A stretch of DNA of 64,000 nt from Cohnella mopanensis (lineage in GTDB: Bacteria > Bacillota > Bacilli > Paenibacillales > Paenibacillaceae): contig NZ_JAKRWM010000008.1 of NCBI RefSeq assembly GCF_022352055.1, positions 62,001 through 126,000 of the forward strand. Direction: 5' to 3'. Under the pieces are notes generated by a model that saw nothing but the letters and a program-made list of their open reading frames with translations, had not been told where the DNA came from and did not search any database. The first letter of the stretch is position 1; every line of letters begins with the position of its first letter. This document shows positions 50,969-58,867 of this stretch, piece after piece. The translations under genes were made by a program, and so were the position numbers.

Positions 50969-51694
50969 ATGAGAACTAAAACTCTTTTAGTAACACTAGC
51001 AATAGCTTCTTTGATGTTAGGTGGTTGTACATTGGCAGGCAGAGCAGTTAAAAAGGAAGTTGAGGCTCAATTAAAAGATAAATATAAGGAAGAATTTATT
51101 GTAGATAGCGTGATGAATCGCCGCGAATCTTCATACAATTCTTTATCCGAAGTGCCGGGATATAAGGTGATGGCACACTCTAAATCACGTCCGAAGTATA
51201 AGTTTCAGGTACAAATTGACAAGGATTATGGCAGGATGCATGACGATTACGGAGTTACCATTATGAGCGAACAGCTTCAAGAGCTGTCGGATAACAACAA
51301 TGCCCAATTCTTTGAGGGGAACATTATAAATTTCTCCAATTGTGTTATTGGCTTGTACGATGATGGAGATCAGCTTAATATCGATCCCAAAAATAATATT
51401 GGCCATTGTAGAGTGGATATCGTCATGGAGACCGAAAATGAGCCAGATAAAGAAGAGGAGAAACAACGAATAAAGAAAATCGCTGAGTTTTATATCAATG
51501 AAAAAATATCTAATTTTGGTGTAACTGTCTTTTTCGTCAGGCCGTCGCATTTTACAGGTATTGAATCAATTTATTTCTCTCATCAGCGAAATTTTTACGA
51601 CTATGTGGAACATAAGCCATATGGTACTGGATTCGGATTTCTAACTATTAATTCGGACAATCTTGACAGCATTCTTGATAGAACCAACTATTAA
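50969..51694 (+). CDS. AT-rich lipoprotein of unknown function
   Basis: A 241-residue exported lipoprotein (signal peptide RTKTLLVTLAIASLMLGGC; lipobox LGGC at about residues 17-20). The mature part has no family I recognise. It contains VMNRRESSYNSLSEVPGYKV and an Asp/Glu-rich middle. Base composition is clearly more A+T-rich than the flanking genes, which together with the recombinase and the inverted repeat next to it suggests acquisition. ATG follows AGGAGAATTCCAT. It ends in its own terminator (51716-51743). Confidence 0.65.
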   Translation: MRTKTLLVTLAIASLMLGGCTLAGRAVKKEVEAQLKDKYKEEFIVDSVMNRRESSYNSLSEVPGYKVMAHSKSRPKYKFQVQIDKDYGRMHDDYGVTIMSEQLQELSDNNNAQFFEGNIINFSNCVIGLYDDGDQLNIDPKNNIGHCRVDIVMETENEPDKEEEKQRIKKIAEFYINEKISNFGVTVFFVRPSHFTGIESIYFSHQRNFYDYVEHKPYGTGFGFLTINSDNLDSILDRTNY

Positions 51695-51715
51695 TTAATA
51701 CGGGTGGAGCGTAAA

Positions 51716-51743
51716 AAAGGAATGCACTTGTGGCATTCCTTTT
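51716..51743 (+). terminator. terminator of the lipoprotein gene
   Basis: AAGGAATGC-CACTTGTG-like loop-GCATTCCTT hairpin followed by TTT; also usable for the convergent GlcG-like gene, as its minus strand runs into TTTTTTAC. Confidence 0.8.
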
Positions 51744-51762
51744 AAGCGTTATTTTGGGGATA

Positions 51763-52230
51763 TTATAATGGAATGGAGCCTATACGCCCAGTTGCATACG
51801 AAGCGTGACCTCGCGTGTTCTCGAAAGCTTGAACGGCTGCCGTCGCAACTTCGATATCTTGAGCGCTCGTCCCTCCGCTCACGCCGATCCCTCCGACAAT
51901 TTTACCTTCGTGCATTAGAGGAATACCACCGCCTAGAATAACGAGTTTACCATGGTTCGTTGTATTAATGCCGAACGTTGGCCCGCCTGGTTGCGCGGAT
52001 TGAGCAAGGTTGGCCGTAGGCATCTGCATCGCCACGCTAGTCCAAGCTTTGCTTTGTGAAATGTCGATTCCGGCTATCCGCGCATTATCCATCCGGTGGA
52101 AAGCGACCAGATTCCCTCCCTCGTCTACAATAGCGATATCGCTGTTAAGTCCCATCTGCCGGGCTTTTTGTTCCGCAACGGCCATCAATTTCTTAGCCGT
52201 ATCCAAGGTCAATTTGTACAATCTATCCAC
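51763..52230 (-). CDS. GlcG/HbpS-like (DUF336) protein
   Basis: A 155-residue protein of the GlcG/HbpS (former DUF336) family: one alpha-beta domain with ARQMGLNSDIAIVDEGGNLV, HRMDNARIAGIDIS, SKAWTSVAM, ILGGGIPLMHEGKIVGGIGVSGG and TAAVQAF. Members bind heme or small molecules and form octamers in the cytosol or extracellularly; no signal peptide here. The first codon is a GTG at 52230 with the ribosome site almost touching it; a TTG at 52221 (MYKLTL...) with AAGGAG 8 bp upstream may be the true start. It is a single-gene unit. Function undefined. Confidence 0.85.
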   Translation of the reverse strand: MDRLYKLTLDTAKKLMAVAEQKARQMGLNSDIAIVDEGGNLVAFHRMDNARIAGIDISQSKAWTSVAMQMPTANLAQSAQPGGPTFGINTTNHGKLVILGGGIPLMHEGKIVGGIGVSGGTSAQDIEVATAAVQAFENTRGHASYATGRIGSIPL

Positions 52231-52305
52231 TCCTTCTTCGTTGCCGCTTCATGGATAAATTATGACCGTTCAGTCGAATAGGTGAATATCCAGTTACTAA
52301 TCAGC

Positions 52306-52356
52306 GCGGAAAAGCCCACTGCCCGCTTTAAATAACAGGGACAATGGGCTTTTCGC
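52306..52356. terminator. bidirectional terminator
   Basis: GCGGAAAAGCCCA / TGGGCTTTTCGC with an inner ACTGCCC/GGGACAAT pairing around an AT-rich loop. Lies directly after the four-repeat protein gene (minus strand) and before the GlcG-like promoter. Confidence 0.7.
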
Positions 52357-52378
52357 TTAAGTCGCTAGTATACGGTTG

Positions 52379-53611
52379 TTATCTAGGCGTAACCGCATTT
52401 TCTTCAGAAATGACAAGAACGATCTCGGCGTTCGTTATACCGGGTAACGAATCCGTCATTTCAGGAGAATGATAAGCTACGATTTTCGTGCCTGCTCTTA
52501 ACTCCGTGCCACCTGCTAGAAGGGGGATCACTTTAGTCGAGTCTGAAATATTCAGGATCACGTCGTTTGCCGTAGATGCATCAGAACCTACATTCACGTA
52601 AACTTGTCCCTTGGTCGTACGGTCCGATGCAACGATCGTTCCTTCTACTTTAACCGCGTTCGAAATCGCTTTAATCACGATTTTATCGGCATGCGTTTGA
52701 GCCGGATAGATCATGGTCATTACCGGACCATACGAAGCAGCGACGCGGATATCCACTTTAATAGCATCTTTCGTTAGCGGATTCCCGTTCTCGTCGACAA
52801 TTTCCGTATCCTCGTCAACGGTGAGAATGACATAATTGGTCCCGCCTTGTTTCATCGGATCTCCAATCACGGTAATCGTCTTGTCGGTTACGTTGGTAAT
52901 GATTCCTTCCGTTCCGGCAGCCTCTTCCGTTTCTTTAACCGCAGTATTCACCACGACATAATTCGTAGACGATTGCGGAGGAATGCTCATCGTAGCTGCA
53001 GGGCCATAGAAGGCTTTAATGCCCATGCCCGGCTGGATCTCGCTTGCTTTGATTGCTTTACCTTCCTGATCGATGATCGAAGCCTTCTCCGCGAAATGCA
53101 GCAAAACAGAACTTTCATTGTCGGAATACAGATCCTTGCCCGTCACGAGAATTCCCTTATCGCTTACGGATGTTACCGTACCTTCGATTCCAAGGAAGCT
53201 TTTATCTTGGACAACAAGCGTTAACGCTTGTCCGATCGGCGGTAGACTTCTAGTAATGTTAGGACCGTAGAAAGCTTTGACGACTTTTTTACCGTCTATT
53301 ATCGTTTGTAGAGCAACTTTTTTACCTTTGGAATCTATGATCTTAGTATCTTTGGTAATGGATAGAATGATTTCGCTTTGATCGTTCACGGCAAGTCCGC
53401 GACCGGTAACGGTAATAAACTTGCCTGATTTATCGTTTACGAAATTCGTGATTTGCCCCATAGTTGCCGGAGCTGCTTTCGTTTGATTAACGATGAAGCC
53501 TTGCCCGTTATGAATCGTCGGAGGCGGAACGTCCTGCGCGGTCGCTGCCATCGGCATCACTGTCATCGCTAGAATGGAAGCCGTCGTTAACACCTTTTGC
53601 ATTTTTTTCAT
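52379..53611 (-). CDS. secreted protein with four tandem repeats (YGPxxT-x-P motif)
   Basis: A 410-residue exported protein (signal peptide KVLTTASILAMTVMPMAATA). Four repeats of about 85-90 residues follow. Each has a turn-strand unit like GTVTSVSDKGILVTGKDLYS, a strand pair EIILSITKDTKIIDSKG, and ends in a YGP motif: FYGPNITRSLPP, FYGPAATMSIPP, SYGPVMTMIYPA and YHSPEMTDSLPG. Repeats 1-2 keep AFYGP..T.S.PP; 3-4 have drifted. It resembles no domain I can name; beta-rich, likely surface or cell-wall located. ATG after GGAGGAATGACAA. Single-gene unit with terminator. Confidence 0.65.
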   Translation of the reverse strand: MKKMQKVLTTASILAMTVMPMAATAQDVPPPTIHNGQGFIVNQTKAAPATMGQITNFVNDKSGKFITVTGRGLAVNDQSEIILSITKDTKIIDSKGKKVALQTIIDGKKVVKAFYGPNITRSLPPIGQALTLVVQDKSFLGIEGTVTSVSDKGILVTGKDLYSDNESSVLLHFAEKASIIDQEGKAIKASEIQPGMGIKAFYGPAATMSIPPQSSTNYVVVNTAVKETEEAAGTEGIITNVTDKTITVIGDPMKQGGTNYVILTVDEDTEIVDENGNPLTKDAIKVDIRVAASYGPVMTMIYPAQTHADKIVIKAISNAVKVEGTIVASDRTTKGQVYVNVGSDASTANDVILNISDSTKVIPLLAGGTELRAGTKIVAYHSPEMTDSLPGITNAEIVLVISEENAVTPR

Positions 53612-53816
53612 TTGTCATTCCTCCAGTAAGTTGTGTAGGTGAGCATCATACGAGTATGGAGTATCGCAAATGCCGCAAAAACTATTGTTAAATCTTGCTT
53701 GCTAACAACGTCCTAGACGTAGCTACTGTTGGAATGTTGCAGGACTTGCGGATACGGCTTATTCGTATTCGGTAAATGTGATCAGAATGTGACAATCCCT
53801 TCTATTTATCGGTAAA

Positions 53817-54587
53817 TCAATCAAATCGTTCAAGAAACTTAGAGTCGCTGTCCATGAGAAGATGACCCTCTTCTAGCTCTATTTCCATTAAACCAGGCAC
53901 AGTACCCTCCGAAAGCTTAATCGGCTGTTTGCTCCCCAATAGGATCATATTTCGAATTTCGGAGTCGTTCTTCGCGGGAAGGGTATACCCTTTCGTGTAG
54001 GGATACGCTTCTCTAAGCGTCGAAAAGATCGCATTAATCAGCCTATCGTTTTTCGGTTTACCGAATACGTTCATCAGAAGGGTTCCCCTAGCATTCAATT
54101 TCCCGCTTGTCATCTGCAAGAATGGTAATGTGGTGAAATGAAACGGTGTTCCCTTAGGCGTAAATGCATCCAAAACAATATAATCGTAACAATCGGAATG
54201 TTCGTTGTTCAGCATCTCGCGTCCGTCTCCGACAGCCACGTTATCTAATTGATAATCGAACAACCGTCTGCTTAATTCCACGACCTTTGCATCGATTTCG
54301 GCAACCTTTACTCTCTTATCCGGATGATGGCTAGAGATCGTCCCAATCCCGTGTCCAATTATGAATACTTGGTCGAATAACGGTTCAATTAATGCCATTA
54401 ATTGAATGACGGCTTTCTGATAGTCCAATACGATCCTTTTCGGATCTTTAAGGTCGATCGCTCCTTGTATCGCATCGTCCGCGAATTGCAGGCATCGAAA
54501 TTTGCCCAGCTTTCCATATAACTGAGTTGTCTCAACCACCTTAATCTCAGTGTTATATTCGCTAGATTCTTCGGCTAGTACATACAC
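53817..54587 (-). CDS. spermidine synthase-like methyltransferase-fold protein
   Basis: A 256-residue Rossmann-fold protein of the polyamine-synthase superfamily. It has the aminopropyltransferase-like strand VFIIGHGIGTISSHHPDKRV (glycine-rich SAM/dcSAM loop), EIDAKVVELSRRLF (acidic end of strand 2) and YDYIVLDAFTPKGTPFH (aspartate near the catalytic site). The catalytic Asp pair of true spermidine synthases (GGGDG and D-in-D-x-x-D) is not fully kept, so it may be a fused or non-catalytic homologue. Start GTG at 54587 behind GGAGG. It is divergent from adaA, about 110 bp apart. Confidence 0.7.
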   Translation of the reverse strand: MYVLAEESSEYNTEIKVVETTQLYGKLGKFRCLQFADDAIQGAIDLKDPKRIVLDYQKAVIQLMALIEPLFDQVFIIGHGIGTISSHHPDKRVKVAEIDAKVVELSRRLFDYQLDNVAVGDGREMLNNEHSDCYDYIVLDAFTPKGTPFHFTTLPFLQMTSGKLNARGTLLMNVFGKPKNDRLINAIFSTLREAYPYTKGYTLPAKNDSEIRNMILLGSKQPIKLSEGTVPGLMEIELEEGHLLMDSDSKFLERFD

Positions 54588-54699
54588 AATCCGCGACCTC
54601 CTTCAGGCAAAGCCTGCATTTCGATATCTTGCTATTCCATTCGAGAAACCGTACAAACGCTTATTATTGCGGTTATACTGTTCGTGGAGGTGATTGTTC

Positions 54700-55299
54700 A
54701 TGGGATACGAACCGGTAACACTAACGGACGACAGATGGCTGGCCATTATCAACAACGATGCTTCCTTCGACGGACAGTTTTATTATGCAGTGAAGACGAC
54801 TGGCATCTTCTGCAGGCCTTCTTGCAAATCAAAACCGCCCAACAAGGAAAATATCGGGTTATTCCAAACCGCGGAGCAAGCGTTAGCCGCTAATTATCGC
54901 CCTTGCAAGAGATGCAAACCGACGGGTCAACGATTGCCGGATGACGAATGGGTCAGCTTGGTTACCCATTATATTGATCATTATTATAGGGAGAAACTTA
55001 CGCTCCAACATCTAGCCGACATGAGCCATGGCAGTCCCTATCATCTTCATCGGATTTTCAAGAAAGTCCGAGGCCTCACGCCTGTAGAATACATCCAACA
55101 AATTCGGATCGCTCAAGCCAAAACGCTGCTAGATACAACGGACAAATCCATTGCCGAGATCGGCAAGGACGTTGGACTGCCGAACGCGCCGTATTTCATT
55201 ACTTTATTTAAACAACGAACCGGACAAACTCCCGAATCTTATAGACAAACTCGATTCGATCATACAAAGGAGATAAACTCAGATGAGCGATCTAACTAA
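54700..55299 (+). CDS. adaA: AdaA: methylphosphotriester-DNA methyltransferase/AraC activator
   Basis: A 199-residue protein. The N-terminal Ada zinc domain (about 10-80) has the four Cys: FCRPSC (C38, C42) and CKRC (about 69-72). The first is the suicide acceptor of the methyl from DNA phosphotriesters. The C-terminal AraC HTH pair is about 90-190: LQHLADMSHGSPYHLHRIFK and IAEIGKDVGLPNAPYFITLFKQRTG, TPESYR. Methylated AdaA activates the adaptive response. ATG at 54700 with GGAGGTGATT; a TTG two codons earlier is not needed. It is first in an operon with ogt (17-bp overlap), the 2OG oxygenase and a radical SAM gene. Confidence 0.93.
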   Translation: MGYEPVTLTDDRWLAIINNDASFDGQFYYAVKTTGIFCRPSCKSKPPNKENIGLFQTAEQALAANYRPCKRCKPTGQRLPDDEWVSLVTHYIDHYYREKLTLQHLADMSHGSPYHLHRIFKKVRGLTPVEYIQQIRIAQAKTLLDTTDKSIAEIGKDVGLPNAPYFITLFKQRTGQTPESYRQTRFDHTKEINSDERSN

Positions 55300-55816
55300 A
55301 TTACCTATGTACTGGACAACTTTAACATATCGGGATTGGAACCTGCACCTCTCGGCTACTTCCGTTGGTCTTTGTTACGTCGGCTCCCCTAATTACCCTT
55401 TGCAGCAACTCGTAGATTGGACTCAGTCCCGCTTCCCTGGCTACACGTTAATTCAAGATAACGAGAAGCTTAAACCCTTTACGGATGAACTCGTCGAATA
55501 TTTGGAAGGAACGCGCTTGAACTTCGCGATGCCTATTGACGTTCGTGGCACTCCCTTTCAACTCGCCGTCTGGAACGCTCTGCGCGACATTCCATACGGA
55601 CAAACCAAGTCCTATTCGGATATTGCCGAGCATATCCGTAAGCCGGCCGCGGTTCGCGCAGTCGGTGCTGCCATAGGCGCTAACCCTGTACTCATCACGA
55701 TCCCTTGCCATCGCGTGATTGGAAAAAACGGTGCCTTAACGGGTTATCGTGGCGGCATGGACATGAAGACGAAGCTGTTGGATCTAGAAGGAGTATCCTT
55801 ACCGGAGATGAGGTAA
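55283..55816 (+). CDS. ogt: methylated-DNA-protein cysteine methyltransferase (O6-alkylguanine)
   Basis: A 177-residue DNA repair protein that moves O6-alkyl groups from guanine to its own Cys. The active site is PCHRVIGKNGALTGYRGG (Cys in the conserved PCHRV), and the DNA-binding helix is PYGQTKSYSDIAEHIRKPAAVRAVG. Length as in AdaB of B. subtilis. ATG follows AAAGGAGATAAACTCAG. It overlaps adaA by 17 bp, and the oxygenase start is 6 bp after its stop. Confidence 0.95.
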   Translation: MSDLTKLPMYWTTLTYRDWNLHLSATSVGLCYVGSPNYPLQQLVDWTQSRFPGYTLIQDNEKLKPFTDELVEYLEGTRLNFAMPIDVRGTPFQLAVWNALRDIPYGQTKSYSDIAEHIRKPAAVRAVGAAIGANPVLITIPCHRVIGKNGALTGYRGGMDMKTKLLDLEGVSLPEMR

Positions 55817-55821
55817 CCAGG

Positions 55822-56535
55822 ATGACGGAACAACTGGCTATACGGATCGCGCAGCTCGATTGGAATTCGCTGCAGCAAAGCTTAGACGAAGTCGGATTTG
55901 CCAAAATCCCATCTCTGCTTAACCGATCCGAGTGTAATGACATCATAGGTACCTATGAGCAACCAAGCCTATTTCGGAAAACGATCGATATGGCTAGATA
56001 TCGTTTCGGCATAGGGGAGTACAAGTATTTCGATGCACCCCTCCCTTCCTTGCTGCAGCAGCTACGCGAAGGATTATACCCCGAGCTTGCTCAGACGGCG
56101 AATCGATGGCTTTCACAGCTTGGCCGCACGGCCGTATACCCGCCGACGTTGTCGCAGTTTCTTGAGCATTGCCATAGCGAAGGCCAAACCCGTTCTACTC
56201 CACTGGTATTGAAGTACGAGACCGGCGGCTATAACTGCATGCATCAAGATTTATACGGTGACGTTGCTTTCCCCTTTCAAATCGTGTTTGCCCTTAATCA
56301 AAGGAATGAACACTACTCCGGGGGCGAATTCCTGCTTGTTGAACAACGACCGCGAGCGCAAAGCCGCGGGCACGTCATTACGCTTGAACAAGGCGAAGGA
56401 CTGATTTTTCCAACACAGTATCGACCGGTGTCGGGTTCCCGGGGTCATTATCGCACAACGCTCCGCCATGGCGTAAGTACGATCACATCGGGGACGAGAT
56501 ATAGCTTAGGCATTATTTTTCATGATGCCAAATGA
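55822..56535 (+). CDS. 2OG-Fe(II) oxygenase, Oxygenase-NA/DUF2086 type
   Basis: A 237-residue non-heme iron oxygenase. Iron ligands are the HxD in CMHQDLYGDVAFPF (about residue 137) and the distal His in TTLRHGVSTITSGTRYSLG; the second Arg (TSGTRYS) would bind 2-oxoglutarate. The sequence, from FAKIPSLLNRSECNDIIGTY onward, matches the family named for oxidative removal of methyl groups from damaged DNA (formerly DUF2086). Position in an ada operon supports a DNA repair role similar to AlkB, though AlkB itself is different. ATG at 55822, after GATGAGG; longer N-terminal forms overlap ogt and lack support. Confidence 0.8.
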   Translation: MTEQLAIRIAQLDWNSLQQSLDEVGFAKIPSLLNRSECNDIIGTYEQPSLFRKTIDMARYRFGIGEYKYFDAPLPSLLQQLREGLYPELAQTANRWLSQLGRTAVYPPTLSQFLEHCHSEGQTRSTPLVLKYETGGYNCMHQDLYGDVAFPFQIVFALNQRNEHYSGGEFLLVEQRPRAQSRGHVITLEQGEGLIFPTQYRPVSGSRGHYRTTLRHGVSTITSGTRYSLGIIFHDAK

Positions 56536-56557
56536 TGCGAAATTGAGGGACAATCCA

Positions 56558-57376
56558 ATGAATCCGCAATACTTATACAAAACTCCGAAAACGCTGCTGA
56601 ATAAAGGTACCGGTTTTCTAAGCGGTTATACTCATTCATTAAATCCTTATACGGGCTGCTCTTTCGGCTGTTCGTATTGTTATGTCAGGCAGATGCCGGT
56701 CTCGATATTCCGGAACGCCGAGTGGGGAACGTGGGTCGACATCAAGCAACATGCTGCGGACGTATTCGGCAAGGAGCTACGGAAAGCTAAAGCGAAAGGC
56801 CGCGTCACCCTCTTCATGTCATCGAGCACCGATCCTTATCAACCCATCGAGCACAAGGAAGCAATCACTCGCTCCTTATTAGAGGTAATGGTCAACGAAC
56901 CGCCCGATTTTCTGTTGGTGCAAACCCGAAGCCCTCTTGTACGAAGAGATATCGATCTATTGTTGCAGCTTAAGGACAAGGTTCGCGTCAGTATGACGAT
57001 CGAAACCGATCTGGAGGATATTCGTAAACATTTTACGCCGAACGCCCCACCTCTTGCAGCCAGATTTAAGACACTCCAGTTATTAGCTGAAGCCGGGGTT
57101 CCGACGCAAGCCGCGATTGCCCCTCTGCTACCGAGCAGTCCGGCTTTCCCGGATAAACTGCGTCCGCTAGTCACTCGGGTATGCTTGGATGATTATTTCA
57201 TGGGAGACGGCAGCAGCGGCAAACGCACTCGCCAATTGGGCATCGAATCGTTGTATGAACAGAAAAGCATGCAAGAATGGTATCACCCTTCCGCTTACCG
57301 CAAAGTATACGAGGGGTTAAAGCGAGTTTTCGATGAGGATGAAATCCATATTAGCCAAGAAGGGTTCGAGCCTTAA
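56558..57376 (+). CDS. SPL-family radical SAM protein
   Basis: A 272-residue radical SAM enzyme. The [4Fe-4S] cluster is bound by NPYTGCSFGCSYCYVRQMP (CxxxCxxC, about residues 34-41). The barrel includes MSSSTDPYQPIEHKEAITRS and VSMTIETDLEDIRK. It is shorter than spore photoproduct lyase and belongs to the Rv2578c-like branch labelled SPL family. ATG at 56558 (MNPQYLYK) follows GAGGG at 8-bp spacing; an in-frame ATG at 56522 would overlap the oxygenase gene. The radical target is unknown; the ada operon setting points to damaged DNA or a repair cofactor. Confidence 0.8.
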   Translation: MNPQYLYKTPKTLLNKGTGFLSGYTHSLNPYTGCSFGCSYCYVRQMPVSIFRNAEWGTWVDIKQHAADVFGKELRKAKAKGRVTLFMSSSTDPYQPIEHKEAITRSLLEVMVNEPPDFLLVQTRSPLVRRDIDLLLQLKDKVRVSMTIETDLEDIRKHFTPNAPPLAARFKTLQLLAEAGVPTQAAIAPLLPSSPAFPDKLRPLVTRVCLDDYFMGDGSSGKRTRQLGIESLYEQKSMQEWYHPSAYRKVYEGLKRVFDEDEIHISQEGFEP

Positions 57377-57385
57377 CGACACTCG

Positions 57386-58075
57386 TTATTTTCGTTTCAT
57401 GCTTCGGATCCGCTGCTTCGTAGATTGGTCAACTCGGGTTGATTCCGTTATTTTTTGCAACGCTTTGTTATAAGTAAAATCATCTAATGAGGTCCGGCTT
57501 GTCAAATAAGCCATGGTCGGTTCAGGTAAGAGGACGTAACAGATCGATATGGCCCAAGCGACCGCCATTTTAACGTAATAACCGTTATGCTTAATGGCAT
57601 CCAATCGTTGCAGAACTCGACCGATGTATTCCTCTTCGACGTAATAATCCAAGAGCATCACGACTCCGAAACGGATTTCGTATTCTTGCTCGGACAGTAA
57701 ATAAGACTGTAAGAAACTCCATACGCGGATTTTGTTCGTTTTCGTGAATTTGAGACCGATACAGAAGCTATCGCAGACAGACCAGTTATTTATCTTCGGA
57801 ACAAACGCAGCGATCGCGTCGAGGATTTCCTCGATATCCGTTTGAAGGTAACCGATCACCATTCCTTGCAGCATCACTTCTTCGAAATACTCGTCTTCCG
57901 CTTGCTTAAGATACGAACGCCAATCCCCCTTCGCGATCCTAAGAGCGAGCTTACGCACTTCGGGTAACCGAACGCCCAGCACGTTGTCGATGTTCGGAAT
58001 GAGCGCCGCGGCGAATTTCTGATATTCCGGTTCTGCTAGTTCGAACAGCCGGTTTTTGATCGTTTTCTCCAACAT
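57386..58075 (-). CDS. AlkD-like DNA alkylation repair protein (HEAT-repeat glycosylase)
   Basis: A 229-residue all-helical protein of the AlkD family of DNA glycosylases, which excise 3-methyladenine and 7-methylguanine without base flipping. Typical parts are FAAALIPNIDNVLGVRLPEVRKLA, EEVMLQGMVIGYL, INNWSVCDSFCIGL and FGVVMLLDYYVEEEYIGRVL. Length normal. ATG after GGGAGCATAAGAT. It is convergent with the radical SAM gene (10 bp apart) and followed upstream by the alkA-like gene on the same strand, 18 bp away, so these two glycosylases form one operon. Confidence 0.85.
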   Translation of the reverse strand: MLEKTIKNRLFELAEPEYQKFAAALIPNIDNVLGVRLPEVRKLALRIAKGDWRSYLKQAEDEYFEEVMLQGMVIGYLQTDIEEILDAIAAFVPKINNWSVCDSFCIGLKFTKTNKIRVWSFLQSYLLSEQEYEIRFGVVMLLDYYVEEEYIGRVLQRLDAIKHNGYYVKMAVAWAISICYVLLPEPTMAYLTSRTSLDDFTYNKALQKITESTRVDQSTKQRIRSMKRK

Positions 58076-58093
58076 ATCTTATGCTCCCTATCA

Positions 58094-58711
58094 TCACTCG
58101 CTAGAAATTTCCCATAAATAAATAGAGGCGATCGAACCAAGCGGCGAATACCGCTTGCGGTAATGTTCGAATTGCTCTTTCGTTATCGTCTGTAAGCCAT
58201 ATAGCTTCATCATCCCCCGGCGGATGGCGATATCTCCCCAACTGACGACATCGCGACGTTCCAAGGCATGAATAAGCAGCATTTCCGTCGTCCATTGGCC
58301 AACGCCATTTAATGCCGTTAATTGTCGAATAACCTCTTGATCGTTCATATTCTGCAATTCGTCCAGACGAAACGTGCCGTCTACTATGCTCTCGGCGATA
58401 TGCCGGATACAAACGGCTTTTTTCATCGTAATCCCGCAGCTTTGAATCTCGTCGGCGGAATACTGAACCAAATTAGGAGGAGTCATTTCGCCTAATCGAT
58501 TTTGCATTTTAGCCCATATCGTATTTACGGCTTTTGCAGAAATGAGTTGTCCAACAATGGCATGGACAAGCGCTTCGAACAAATCGGAATGGATAATCCG
58601 CTCAAGCTTGCCGATTCTAATCATCGCAGCACCGAGTAAAGGGTCTGCGCTCGCCAAGTAATCTATCTCATCTTGCCCATAGTCGAAGTATTTCGTGCTA
58701 GCTGTTCGCAT
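58094..58711 (-). CDS. alkA: DNA-3-methyladenine glycosylase II (AlkA-like HhH-GPD)
   Basis: A 205-residue HhH-GPD superfamily glycosylase that removes alkylated purines. The helix-hairpin-helix is LTALNGVGQWTTEMLLI, and the catalytic Asp is in VVSWGDIAIRRGMMKLYG. The N-terminal domain is short, as in the compact AlkA types of Firmicutes. I use the ATG at 58711 (MRTAST) with GGGGGAG at 7-bp spacing; in-frame codons further up have no ribosome site. It is first in the operon with the AlkD-like gene. Confidence 0.9.
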   Translation of the reverse strand: MRTASTKYFDYGQDEIDYLASADPLLGAAMIRIGKLERIIHSDLFEALVHAIVGQLISAKAVNTIWAKMQNRLGEMTPPNLVQYSADEIQSCGITMKKAVCIRHIAESIVDGTFRLDELQNMNDQEVIRQLTALNGVGQWTTEMLLIHALERRDVVSWGDIAIRRGMMKLYGLQTITKEQFEHYRKRYSPLGSIASIYLWEISSE

Positions 58712-58811
58712 GACGCATCTCCCCCTATTCAGACACACATTCACTATACCCCATGCGTGCCTATATGTACGGTTATTCGAGTATAACAGCAAGATAATGA
58801 AACAGAAATAA

Positions 58812-58863
58812 GCAGAAGGCTGATCCGCGGCTATCGCAATAGCTTAATGGATCAACCTTCTGC
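58812..58863. terminator. long hairpin between divergent ends of alkA and the lipoprotein gene
   Basis: GCAGAAGGCTGATCC / GGATCAACCTTCTGC, a 15-bp stem with one mismatch and a 22-base loop. Following it on the minus strand there is TTATTTCTGTTTC. It lies between the lipoprotein stop at 58868 and the alkA promoter. Confidence 0.65.
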
Positions 58864-58867
58864 CTCA

